Part shown: positions 45,366 to 54,507 of the stretch, piece after piece
How the letters are laid out: each line of letters starts with the position of its first letter
How positions within the stretch are numbered: the stretch's first letter is position 1
Origin: Ruminococcus sp. AM36-2AA
Lineage (GTDB): Bacteria > Bacillota > Clostridia > Lachnospirales > Lachnospiraceae
NCBI RefSeq assembly: GCF_003461955.1
Contig: NZ_QTYB01000003.1
Coordinates: forward strand, 62,001 to 126,000
Direction: 5' to 3'
Length of the DNA stretch: 64,000 bases
Translations under genes and position numbers: made by a program
Notes under the pieces: generated by a model
What the model saw: the letters and a program-made list of their open reading frames with translations, nothing else
What the model was told of the DNA's origin: nothing
Databases searched by the model: none

Positions 45366-47252
45366 ATGAAAAAGGACTATGCAAAAACTGCAGACACACT
45401 GATTGCAGCACTGGGCGGAAAAGAGAATATCACCCGTCTGTTCCACTGCATGACAAGGCTTCGTTTCTATGTGAAAGACAGATCGAAGATCAACGAGAAA
45501 GAGATCTTAAAGCTTTCTGAGATCTCCGGCGTTAACTGGCATGAAGATCAGTTCCAGGTTATCGCAGGAAATGAAGTGAACGCTGTTTACAAGGCATTGG
45601 AGGACAAAGGTGTTCCTACCGATGATGCACCGGCAGCGAACTCTGACAGCTCAAAGAGTGTTGTTTCAAAAGTTATCGATGCCATCACCGGATGTATGAC
45701 CCCGATGATCCCTGCCCTGACTGCAGCCGGTATGATCAAAGTTGTACTTACTCTGCTGACAACTTTTCATCTGGTATCAGAAACAAGCAGTACCTACCAG
45801 GTGATCAGTTTTATCGGAGATGTTACTTTCTACTTCATGCCGTTCCTGATCGCAGCAAATGCTGCCAAGGTTTTCCGCGTGAACCAGTCACTGGCGCTGT
45901 TTATTGCCGGTGTTTACTTAAGCCCTACCTTTGTAACTATGGTAGCTGGTGATGCGGCCATCACACTGTTTGGTCTGCCGATCACAAAAGCAACTTATTC
46001 TTATTCCGTTATTCCGGTTATCCTGATGGTATGGATCACACATTATATTGAGATTCTGGTTGATAAGATCACACCGAAAATGGTAAAACTGATCCTGAAC
46101 CCGACACTGGTAATTCTGATCAGTGCACCGATCGCCCTGATCGTAGTTGGACCGCTCGGAACAATTATTGGTAACGGACTTGCGGTAGCCATCAACTTCC
46201 TGTCCGTAAAACTTGGTTTCATTATTGTAGGTATCCTTGCAGCAACCTTCCCGTTCATCGTTATGACCGGTATGCACCATGCGCTGACACCGATCGGACT
46301 GAATGCCATTGCAACCGGTGGTACCGATACACTGATCTTTGTATCTCAGGTATGCTCTAACCTTGCACAGTCCGGAGCTTCTCTTGCAGTAGCTGTAAGA
46401 TCCAAGGACAGCAACATGAAACAGCTGGCAAGTGCAGCCGGTGTCTCCGCTCTTATGGGTATCACAGAGCCTGCTCTGTATGGTGTTACACTGAAACTGA
46501 AAAGACCGGTTGTAGCAGCTTCCATAGCAGCCGGAATCGGTGGTATCGTAGGAGGACTTCTTCAGGTTTCTCTTTACATTGCACAGAATTGTATCATGGC
46601 GATCCCGGCGTTTATCGGTGAGAAGGGATTAAGCAATCTGCTTTATGGAATCATTATGATCGTGGTATCTTTTGTAGCTGCTTTTGTTCTTACGCTTATC
46701 TTCGGATTTGAGGATGTAAAGGCTGAGACAGAGGATGAAGTACAGAACACAGATACAGAAAAACAGCCGGCACAGCAGAACGCTCCGCTTGTAGAGAAGA
46801 TCGAGCTTTGTGCACCGGTAGCAGGAACTGTAAAAGCACTTTCCGATGTTCCGGATAAAACTTTTGCTGATAAGGTTTTAGGTGACGGAGCAGCAATCGT
46901 TCCATCAGAAGGAAAGGTTTATGCACCGGCAGATGGCACGGTGGCAAATATCATGGACAGCAAACATGGAATCATGTTTGTGACAGAAAGTGGAGCAGAA
47001 ATTCTGATCCACATCGGACTTGATACTGTAAATTTAAATGGTAAATATTTTAAATCCCATGTTTCTGATGGAGATAAGGTAAAAAAAGGAAAGCTTCTTG
47101 TGGAATTCGATATGGATGCCATTAAGAAAGAAGGATATGATCTGATCACACCGGTTGTTGTGACCAATATTTCTGATTATATCAAAGCAGTATGCATGGA
47201 AAAAGAAGATGCAGCTGTAAATGCAGGAGATAAATTCCTGACTATTGTATAA
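45366..47252 (+). CDS. Beta-glucoside PTS transporter, EIIBCA
   Basis: 628-aa PTS permease that imports and phosphorylates beta-glucosides. Domain order B-C-A: EIIB with phosphorylated Cys28 (LFHCMTRLRF), a linker, the EIIC membrane domain (~105-460; GMHHALTPIGLNAIA and SALMGITEPALYG motifs), then a glucose-type EIIA (from ~480) with H549 in ILIHIGLDTV. Ordinary for the family (BglF/BglP). Under RAT 2 and followed by the phospho-beta-glucosidase. Confidence 0.95.
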   Translation: MKKDYAKTADTLIAALGGKENITRLFHCMTRLRFYVKDRSKINEKEILKLSEISGVNWHEDQFQVIAGNEVNAVYKALEDKGVPTDDAPAANSDSSKSVVSKVIDAITGCMTPMIPALTAAGMIKVVLTLLTTFHLVSETSSTYQVISFIGDVTFYFMPFLIAANAAKVFRVNQSLALFIAGVYLSPTFVTMVAGDAAITLFGLPITKATYSYSVIPVILMVWITHYIEILVDKITPKMVKLILNPTLVILISAPIALIVVGPLGTIIGNGLAVAINFLSVKLGFIIVGILAATFPFIVMTGMHHALTPIGLNAIATGGTDTLIFVSQVCSNLAQSGASLAVAVRSKDSNMKQLASAAGVSALMGITEPALYGVTLKLKRPVVAASIAAGIGGIVGGLLQVSLYIAQNCIMAIPAFIGEKGLSNLLYGIIMIVVSFVAAFVLTLIFGFEDVKAETEDEVQNTDTEKQPAQQNAPLVEKIELCAPVAGTVKALSDVPDKTFADKVLGDGAAIVPSEGKVYAPADGTVANIMDSKHGIMFVTESGAEILIHIGLDTVNLNGKYFKSHVSDGDKVKKGKLLVEFDMDAIKKEGYDLITPVVVTNISDYIKAVCMEKEDAAVNAGDKFLTIV

Positions 47253-47319
47253 GAATAACAACGAAACATCAGGCGGAGATAACAGATCCGCCTGATGTTT
47301 GTAAAAAGGAGAAAACTAA

Positions 47320-48750
<1,431 letters not shown>

Positions 48751-48757
48751 CTGAATC

Positions 48758-48821
48758 AACTGCGAAGCAGTTATCTGGTGTAGAATTATGTAGCGAATGC
48801 GGTTGCTTTTATCCGGTTGAC
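48758..48821 (+). repeat. Dispersed 64-bp repeat, second copy
   Basis: Matches the complement of 33547-33610 over its full 64 bp with about a dozen differences. It keeps the AACTGC-gaa-GCAGTT stem and the GGTGTAGA block; the GCGGAT stem is lost here. It lies directly after the GH1 stop and before the operon terminator. Confidence 0.6.
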
Positions 48822-48825
48822 GACA

Positions 48826-48863
48826 AAATCCTGGAGTATGACAATGTACTCCGGGATTTTTTT
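48826..48863 (+). terminator. Terminator of the beta-glucoside operon
   Basis: AAATCCTGGAGTA, loop, TACTCCGGGATTT and a long T run. Confidence 0.92.
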
Positions 48864-48932
48864 GGGAAGGTTGACTTTTACACGGTAAAGTGTAATACTT
48901 ATTGTAAGTGACGAATGTGAGGAGTGTTTTTT

Positions 48933-50603
48933 ATGCCGGATGAAAAAGTACTGCAGGTGGCAATACTTATATGGGGATGTGCATTTTGCGCCATAGCAGC
49001 ATTATGTATATTTCTGAGCAGTAATTATAACAGGGAAAAGCGGCGGTATCTTGTCCTGATGGAGAGTTTTGCTTCCCTGTTATTGCTGATGGATGCCCTG
49101 GGGCATATTTTCAGCGGATATCCCGGAGTTCCGGGCAGTGTGATGGTCCGTATTTCGAGTTTTCTCGTATTTCTTTTAAGTGACGTAGTCCTGGTGTGTT
49201 TTCATATTTATGTGTGTGTTTATCTGTTTTCGAAAAAAGAGCGGAGAACATTAAAAAGAGTAAAAGCCGGATATGTTATTGCTGCCGTGGAGGCTGCTTT
49301 TGTGGTGCTCTCACAGTTTACTCACTGGTATTATTACATAGATGGGGATAATTATTACCATCGGGCACCGTTATATATTATGTCAATCCTTCTTCCGGCA
49401 GCAGGTATGTTCATTGACCTTACACTTCTGCTCCAATACAGAAAGAAAGTCAGCCGGAAGCTCCTGTTCTCTATGCTGTCATGCATTGTACTTCTGGCAG
49501 TGGCGGCAGCTGTGCAGGCATTCTGGTATGGAATGTCGCTGATTGAGTTTTCTGTTGGTATTTCCATGATCATTATGTTTATCGTGACGATGACGGAGCT
49601 GAATCAGGAAATGTATCAGCTGATAAGCAGAGAGGGCAAGATAAAGGAAAGACTTGAGATCGCAACGATACTGAATAAATGTATTGCGGAGCTGATATCA
49701 GGAGAAGATGAAGATGCGGCGATTTCCAATCTGCTGCGTATTATCAGCGGGTATTTTGACGGAGATCGCAGTTATATTGTTCAGATCGATGAAAAGAGGA
49801 ATGTCTGTACAAATACCTATGAGTATGCCATGAACGGAGTGACTGCTGAGAAGGATAATCTTCAGGAGGTTCCCATGGAAATGCTGGATATCTGGATGGA
49901 CAGCTTTCGGAAAAATGGCCTGTATTATATTCCGGATATTGAAGAGGAGCAGGGGCAGCCGTATTATGAGACTCTGAAGATGCAGGATATTACCAGGCTG
50001 CTGGCCGTTCCTTTAAACAGTGACGGAAAGATCATAGGATTTCTCGGGGTAGATAATCCGAGACTGCATTATGAGGATCATACGCTGCTGTCATCCATAC
50101 AGTACTTTTTAACGGACAGCCTGAAAGCCAAGGAGCGTAAGGCGTGTCTGCAGTACATGAGCTACCGTGATATGCTGACGACCTTGTATAACAGGAACAG
50201 GTATATTCAGGTTTTGGAAGGCATGCAGGCAAAAACAGTGATAAAAACAGGAGTAGCATATATTGATATCAATGGTCTGAAACGGGTGAATGATCTTTAC
50301 GGACATGAGGCCGGAGACAGGCTGATCATAAATACAGCGCGTTCTATGCTTGCGATTCTGCCGGAAAATGCTTACCGGGTAGGTGGCGATGAATTTGTAC
50401 TTATCTGTTTTGACATGGATGAGAAGATTTTTCGGAGTAAGATCCGGGATATCTGTGACAGCATTGCTGCCAAAAGGATCAGTGTTTCTGTTGGCGTTGT
50501 CTGGGAGGAAAGCTCTTCGGAGCTTGAGACAATGCTGAGAAGAGCAGATGATCTTATGTATGCGGAAAAAAAGAAATATTATGAAAAGCATGGAACGATG
50601 TGA
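48933..50603 (+). CDS. Membrane diguanylate cyclase (GAF-GGDEF)
   Basis: 556-aa signalling enzyme making cyclic di-GMP. Residues ~1-210 hold seven hydrophobic helices, ~235-385 a GAF-like sensor (the RLLAVPLNSDGKIIGFLGVDNPR strand pair), and ~395-550 a GGDEF domain: LYNRNRYIQVLEGM, DINGLKRVNDLYGHEAGD, and an intact GGDEF loop (~484-488). No RxxD inhibitory site is obvious before it. GAGGAG precedes ATG 48933; GTG 48924 overlaps that site. It stands alone with its own terminator. Confidence 0.92.
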   Translation: MPDEKVLQVAILIWGCAFCAIAALCIFLSSNYNREKRRYLVLMESFASLLLLMDALGHIFSGYPGVPGSVMVRISSFLVFLLSDVVLVCFHIYVCVYLFSKKERRTLKRVKAGYVIAAVEAAFVVLSQFTHWYYYIDGDNYYHRAPLYIMSILLPAAGMFIDLTLLLQYRKKVSRKLLFSMLSCIVLLAVAAAVQAFWYGMSLIEFSVGISMIIMFIVTMTELNQEMYQLISREGKIKERLEIATILNKCIAELISGEDEDAAISNLLRIISGYFDGDRSYIVQIDEKRNVCTNTYEYAMNGVTAEKDNLQEVPMEMLDIWMDSFRKNGLYYIPDIEEEQGQPYYETLKMQDITRLLAVPLNSDGKIIGFLGVDNPRLHYEDHTLLSSIQYFLTDSLKAKERKACLQYMSYRDMLTTLYNRNRYIQVLEGMQAKTVIKTGVAYIDINGLKRVNDLYGHEAGDRLIINTARSMLAILPENAYRVGGDEFVLICFDMDEKIFRSKIRDICDSIAAKRISVSVGVVWEESSSELETMLRRADDLMYAEKKKYYEKHGTM

Positions 50604-50655
50604 AGGTATGCAGCAGAGTGTAAGAGGAGGTCAGAAGAAAATTCTGATAATGCTG

Positions 50656-50679
50656 TGCCCGGTATTTTTATACCGGGCA
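50656..50679 (+). terminator. Terminator after the GGDEF gene
   Basis: TGCCCGGTA-tttt-TACCGGGCA, followed by TTTCGTTT. Confidence 0.85.
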
Positions 50680-50741
50680 TTTCGTTTGTGCTAAAAGAAA
50701 CGCCGGAATAAAAATATCGGACGAAATTTTGAAAGATTTTC

Positions 50742-50767
50742 TGTAACGTTTTTGAGATCAGTGCGTC
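50742..50767 (+). promoter_or_regulatory. ECF-type promoter of the sigma/anti-sigma operon
   Basis: TGTAACG (50742-50748) and CGTC (50764-50767) with 16 bp between AAC and CGTC, the layout of group ECF promoters (AAC...CGTC). It suggests autoregulation by the sigma factor encoded next. Confidence 0.65.
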
Positions 50768-50800
50768 TTATAAGTGAGAAGGGAGGAAAAGAAAGAACCG

Positions 50801-51298
50801 ATGAATATTGAGGAACTTTACCGGACATATTTTGACATTGTATATCGGTATATCCGTTCTGTCTCACAGGATGGATCACTGGCTGAGGAAGTGACCCAGG
50901 AGACATTTTTTAAGGCACTGAAAAAAGCAGATCAGTTCCGTGGTGACTGTGATGTGCGGGTGTGGCTTTGCCAGATTGCAAAGAATACGTTGTACGATCA
51001 TCTGAAAAAGCAGAAAAAGCAGCTTCCCGGAGAGGAGCAGCCGGAAACAGCAGAAAGCCATGGCGGAGAAATTTTTGAGGAAAAGCTGGCACAGCGGAGT
51101 CAGGCTATGGAGATCCACAAAGTGTTGCATGGCCTTTCGGAACCGTATAAAGAAGTTTTTTCCCTGCGGACATTCGGAGAGCTGAACTTCCGTGAGATCG
51201 GAATGCTTTTTGGAAAAAGTGAAAACTGGGCGCGGGTGACTTATTATCGTGCAAGAGTAAAGATCAGAGAGGAGCTGGAACATGAAGATCACATGTGA
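50801..51298 (+). CDS. ECF sigma factor
   Basis: 165-aa RNA polymerase sigma factor of the extracytoplasmic-function group. Region 2: FDIVYRYIRSVSQDGSLAEEVTQETFFKALKKADQF; region 4: PYKEVFSLRTFGELNFREIGMLFGKSENWARVTYYRARVKIRE with the helix-turn-helix. ATG 50801 fits the family start; GGGAGG lies 14 bases upstream, a long gap. It overlaps the anti-sigma gene by 17 bp. Confidence 0.92.
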   Translation: MNIEELYRTYFDIVYRYIRSVSQDGSLAEEVTQETFFKALKKADQFRGDCDVRVWLCQIAKNTLYDHLKKQKKQLPGEEQPETAESHGGEIFEEKLAQRSQAMEIHKVLHGLSEPYKEVFSLRTFGELNFREIGMLFGKSENWARVTYYRARVKIREELEHEDHM

Positions 51299-51965
51299 TG
51301 TAATACAGGATCTGATGCCGTCTTATATAGATGGGATCTTAAGCGAAGACAGCAAGGTGCTGGTGGAAGAACATATGGGTACCTGTCAGGAATGCAGAAA
51401 AATGTTGGAGATCATGAAAGAGGAGCAGGGAAAAGAGCAGAACCAAATGAGATCATCTGCAGCCACACTGAAAAAAATCCGGAAAAAGCTGATAGTACGC
51501 AGAGTTCTGACAGCAACCGTGGCAGTTATCCTGACACTCATCGTTGCGGCAGCAGGTTATAACCACTGGTATTTCAATGAAAAATACATGACTCTGGAAG
51601 ACAGCGGAATGTACGTAAAAGACAACTGCCTGTATTCTTCCAATAATCTCATCAACCGAATGAAAGTACAATACACAGAAGATGGAAAAACAGAGTTTGT
51701 CTACGCCATTGACGCACCCTATGCAGGAACTCTGGAACTGAAAGGTAATGATATGCTGCTTCAGGATTTTTCCAAAAAGACAGAGGAGCTATCACCGGAG
51801 GATGACAGCACCCCGGAGACGGTAAAAGAAGTTTATTATATGAGCGAGGAAGCCCAAAAGAAGAGCCTGGAATTAACGGAGCTGGAAGCAAAAGGGGATC
51901 TGGATGCAGCGGAGAAAATTGTGGATGAGATGAAGCAGGAATCGAAGCTGATCTGGGCGGAATAA
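51282..51965 (+). CDS. Zinc-finger anti-sigma factor
   Basis: 227-aa single-pass membrane protein. The N-terminal zf-HC2 domain has the HxxxCxxC pattern in EEHMGTCQECRKM; one transmembrane helix (VLTATVAVILTLIVAAAGY, ~75-95); a C-terminal extracellular part. It would hold the ECF sigma at the membrane until a signal releases it. The start overlaps the sigma gene with GAGGAGC upstream, giving coupled synthesis. Confidence 0.9.
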   Translation: MKITCDVIQDLMPSYIDGILSEDSKVLVEEHMGTCQECRKMLEIMKEEQGKEQNQMRSSAATLKKIRKKLIVRRVLTATVAVILTLIVAAAGYNHWYFNEKYMTLEDSGMYVKDNCLYSSNNLINRMKVQYTEDGKTEFVYAIDAPYAGTLELKGNDMLLQDFSKKTEELSPEDDSTPETVKEVYYMSEEAQKKSLELTELEAKGDLDAAEKIVDEMKQESKLIWAE

Positions 51966-52114
51966 CAGGATAGAAAAACATCAACATCTATGTTAAAATA
52001 AACCTCAGACAGCACTGGGAAAAAGTTCCATAAAAATTCCATATTCCATGCTGTAAGTAAAAAACAGACAGTAGTGATTTCCATATTTACTGCCGAAGAA
52101 CAGGGGGACACAAC

Positions 52115-52468
52115 ATGTTATTTGTATGCTATCCAAAATGCAGTACCTGCAAAAAAGCTCAGAAATGGCTGGACGAGAGTGGCGCAGAATATACGCTGCG
52201 TGATATTAAAACGGACAATCCAACAGAGGAGGAACTGAAAACCTGGTGGGAAAAAAGCGGCCTTCCGCTGAAGCGTTTTTTTAATACCAGCGGAAATATT
52301 TATAAAGAGATGAAACTGAAAGATAAACTTCCGGAGATGAGCGAAGAGGAACAGCTTGCACTTCTTGCAACAGACGGAATGCTTGTGAAACGTCCGATTC
52401 TTGTAGCAGAGGATAAAATTCTGGTCGGTGCCAAAGAAAAAGAGTGGGAAGAGTATCTGATGCCATGA
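52115..52468 (+). CDS. ArsC/Spx family protein
   Basis: 117-aa thioredoxin-fold protein of the arsenate reductase/Spx family. The CxxC redox site is C-S-T-C (YPKCSTCKKAQKWL, residues ~9-12); RFFNTSGNIYKEM and LLATDGMLVKRPIL are family landmarks. Spx proteins bind RNA polymerase under thiol stress, while YffB-like members reduce substrates; this one cannot be assigned. GGGGG precedes the ATG. Its stop overlaps the YitT-family start (ATGA). Confidence 0.9.
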   Translation: MLFVCYPKCSTCKKAQKWLDESGAEYTLRDIKTDNPTEEELKTWWEKSGLPLKRFFNTSGNIYKEMKLKDKLPEMSEEEQLALLATDGMLVKRPILVAEDKILVGAKEKEWEEYLMP

Positions 52469-53319
52469 AAAAGAAACTGAATTATATAGATATCATCAAA
52501 GAAACGGTGATCCTGACCGTGGCAGTGGCGATCATCGCAGCGGCGGTATATTTTTTCCTGGTACCAAGCCATACATCAGTCAGCAGTATTTCCGGTCTTG
52601 GAATCGTGCTTTCCAACTTTGTGCCGCTGCAGCTGTCGGCGATTACCATGATTCTGAATGTGGTGTTGTTGATTATTGGATTTTTTACCTGTGGAAGAGA
52701 GTTTGGAGTTAAGACGGTTTATACCAGTGTGATGCTTCCGCTGTTTCTGGGACTTTTTGAGATCATTTTTCCAAATTTCGGGTCCATGACAGACAGTCAG
52801 GAACTGGATGTTCTGTGCTATATCCTGGTGGTCAGCGTGGGTTTAAGCATTCTTTTTAACAGGAATGCTTCTTCTGGCGGACTGGATATCGTGGCGAAGA
52901 TCATGAACAAATATCTTCACATGGAGCTGGGAAAAGCCATGTCTCTTTCCGGCATGTGTGTGGCACTTTCCGCGGCGCTTGTGTATGATAAAAAGACGGT
53001 GGTCTTAAGTATTCTGGGAACGTATTTTAACGGACTCGTTCTGGATCATTTTATTTTTGACAATAATATCAAGCGGCGTGTCTGCATCATCACGAAAAAG
53101 GAAGAGGAGCTGAGGCAGTTTATCATTCATGACCTGCACAGCGGAGCCACGATCTATGAGGCCATCGGAGCCTATAACATGGAAAAACGCCGTGAGATCA
53201 TCACCATCGTAGATAAAGGTGAATATCAGAAGCTGATGAAATTCATAAACCAGGAAGACCCGAAAGCGTTTATCACGGTTTATAATGTGTCGAATATGCG
53301 GTATCAGCCGAAGAAATAA
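52465..53319 (+). CDS. YitT-family membrane protein
   Basis: 284-aa DUF161-DUF2179 protein. Five or six transmembrane helices (~10-190; LNYIDIIKETVILTVAVAIIAAAVYFF at the start), with SSGGLDIVAKIMNKY in the middle, then a cytosolic DUF2179 domain (TIYEAIGAYNMEKRREIITIV). Function unknown; proposed substrates of relatives are not established. ATG 52465 overlaps the previous stop, so expression is coupled to the ArsC/Spx gene. Confidence 0.9.
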   Translation: MKKKLNYIDIIKETVILTVAVAIIAAAVYFFLVPSHTSVSSISGLGIVLSNFVPLQLSAITMILNVVLLIIGFFTCGREFGVKTVYTSVMLPLFLGLFEIIFPNFGSMTDSQELDVLCYILVVSVGLSILFNRNASSGGLDIVAKIMNKYLHMELGKAMSLSGMCVALSAALVYDKKTVVLSILGTYFNGLVLDHFIFDNNIKRRVCIITKKEEELRQFIIHDLHSGATIYEAIGAYNMEKRREIITIVDKGEYQKLMKFINQEDPKAFITVYNVSNMRYQPKK

Positions 53320-53341
53320 ACTTCTGTAATAATTTTTATTT

Positions 53342-53390
53342 CGCTAGTCTGTATAGTGGTTCTACCACTCCAGACTAGCGATTTTATTGT
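53342..53390. terminator. Convergent terminator
   Basis: CGCTAGTCTG (53342-53351) with CAGACTAGCG (53371-53380) around an inner AGTGG/CCACT stem, flanked by T-rich DNA on the right and A/T-rich on the left. It separates the YitT gene from the leftward restriction genes and may serve both. Confidence 0.85.
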
Positions 53391-53401
53391 ATCGTTATAA
53401 C

Positions 53402-54505
53402 TTATATGCGAATACTAAATGGAAGAGATTTAATATATTCTTCCATAAAATTAAAATCGGGTTTATTATTCTCGTTAACTGGTAGATATAATTTTGTCTG
53501 TTTTATCAAATCTTTTGTAAAAGCTCTGCCAAAAACAGGATATCTGTATTTTTCTTTATTTAACAAAGTAATAATAAATTCAGCGGTATATATATTTAAC
53601 CAATCTGCTCTTAAAATAATTATGTGAGGACCTGTAATAAATTTGCGATTCTGATAGAAAATAGTCGCTGTAGTATCCCCGATCGTAATTGCATTTGCCT
53701 TTTCTAAACCATCGTATTCTAAGGGCTGAACATACATGGAAATTCCATTTCGTTCATCTTTTCTGGTGATATACAAAACATAATTCTCATCAACAGCTTT
53801 AATTAAATCAGATGCATTGTAGGATTTTCCGTTATAAATTTCCATATTCAGATCCTGTTCCAGAGAAAAGTAAGCCCATTCTTTATTTTGTAATGATATA
53901 GCCTTTTTTTCTCTGCATTTGGAATATTCATTATTAAATAAGTCTTTATCAATATTGTCTATATACCAGCAGGCTCTGTCATATCCTTCATTTAAAAAGA
54001 TATCCGGAATAGATGTTATATCAACGTTAAGGCCGTTCATATATCGATTTATAAAATCGTGATCTAAAACACCTTCTTTTATACTTGGCAGTTTGATTTT
54101 AAAGTCTGTTTTTATATGCGAATTTAATTCTCTGGCAAAGGCCATATAATTATTTTTGCTTTCAAATCTTATTAAATGGGCAATAAACAGTTTTACATTT
54201 TCATCCATATGTTCTTTGTCGGACAGAACAAAAACATTCTGGCTCGTATAGAATGGATGTTGCTGAATAAAACAGGAACCCAAGTATTCACCGCCTAATG
54301 CGATTGTCATACAGCCCGCCGGATAAGGTTTTACACCTTTGACATAATCAACATATGCAGTAACACCATTGTTTTTGCTTGATCTTCCTACAAAATTAAC
54401 GGCAGGATCAAAGGCTGTCATTTTGCTTTTATCAAATTTATTCCCGGAATAAATATAAAACAAATCATATAAGTGATATTCACACCACTTAACATCTTTT
54501 AGCAT
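53402..54505 (-). CDS. Restriction-modification specificity subunit (BcgI-B-like)
   Basis: 367-aa target-recognition subunit with two TRD-like repeats: the first ends FIAHLIRFESKNNYMAFARELNSHIKTDFKIKLPS, the second ends LLNKEKYRYPVFGRAFTKDLIKQTKLYLPV, both typical of HsdS-type conserved endings (landmarks only). N-terminal FYIYSGNKFDKSKM starts a TRD. Two bases after the methylase-nuclease gene on the same strand, so co-translated. It should define the split DNA target of the complex. Confidence 0.82.
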   Translation of the reverse strand: MLKDVKWCEYHLYDLFYIYSGNKFDKSKMTAFDPAVNFVGRSSKNNGVTAYVDYVKGVKPYPAGCMTIALGGEYLGSCFIQQHPFYTSQNVFVLSDKEHMDENVKLFIAHLIRFESKNNYMAFARELNSHIKTDFKIKLPSIKEGVLDHDFINRYMNGLNVDITSIPDIFLNEGYDRACWYIDNIDKDLFNNEYSKCREKKAISLQNKEWAYFSLEQDLNMEIYNGKSYNASDLIKAVDENYVLYITRKDERNGISMYVQPLEYDGLEKANAITIGDTTATIFYQNRKFITGPHIIILRADWLNIYTAEFIITLLNKEKYRYPVFGRAFTKDLIKQTKLYLPVNENNKPDFNFMEEYIKSLPFSIRI

Positions 54506-54507
54506 TT

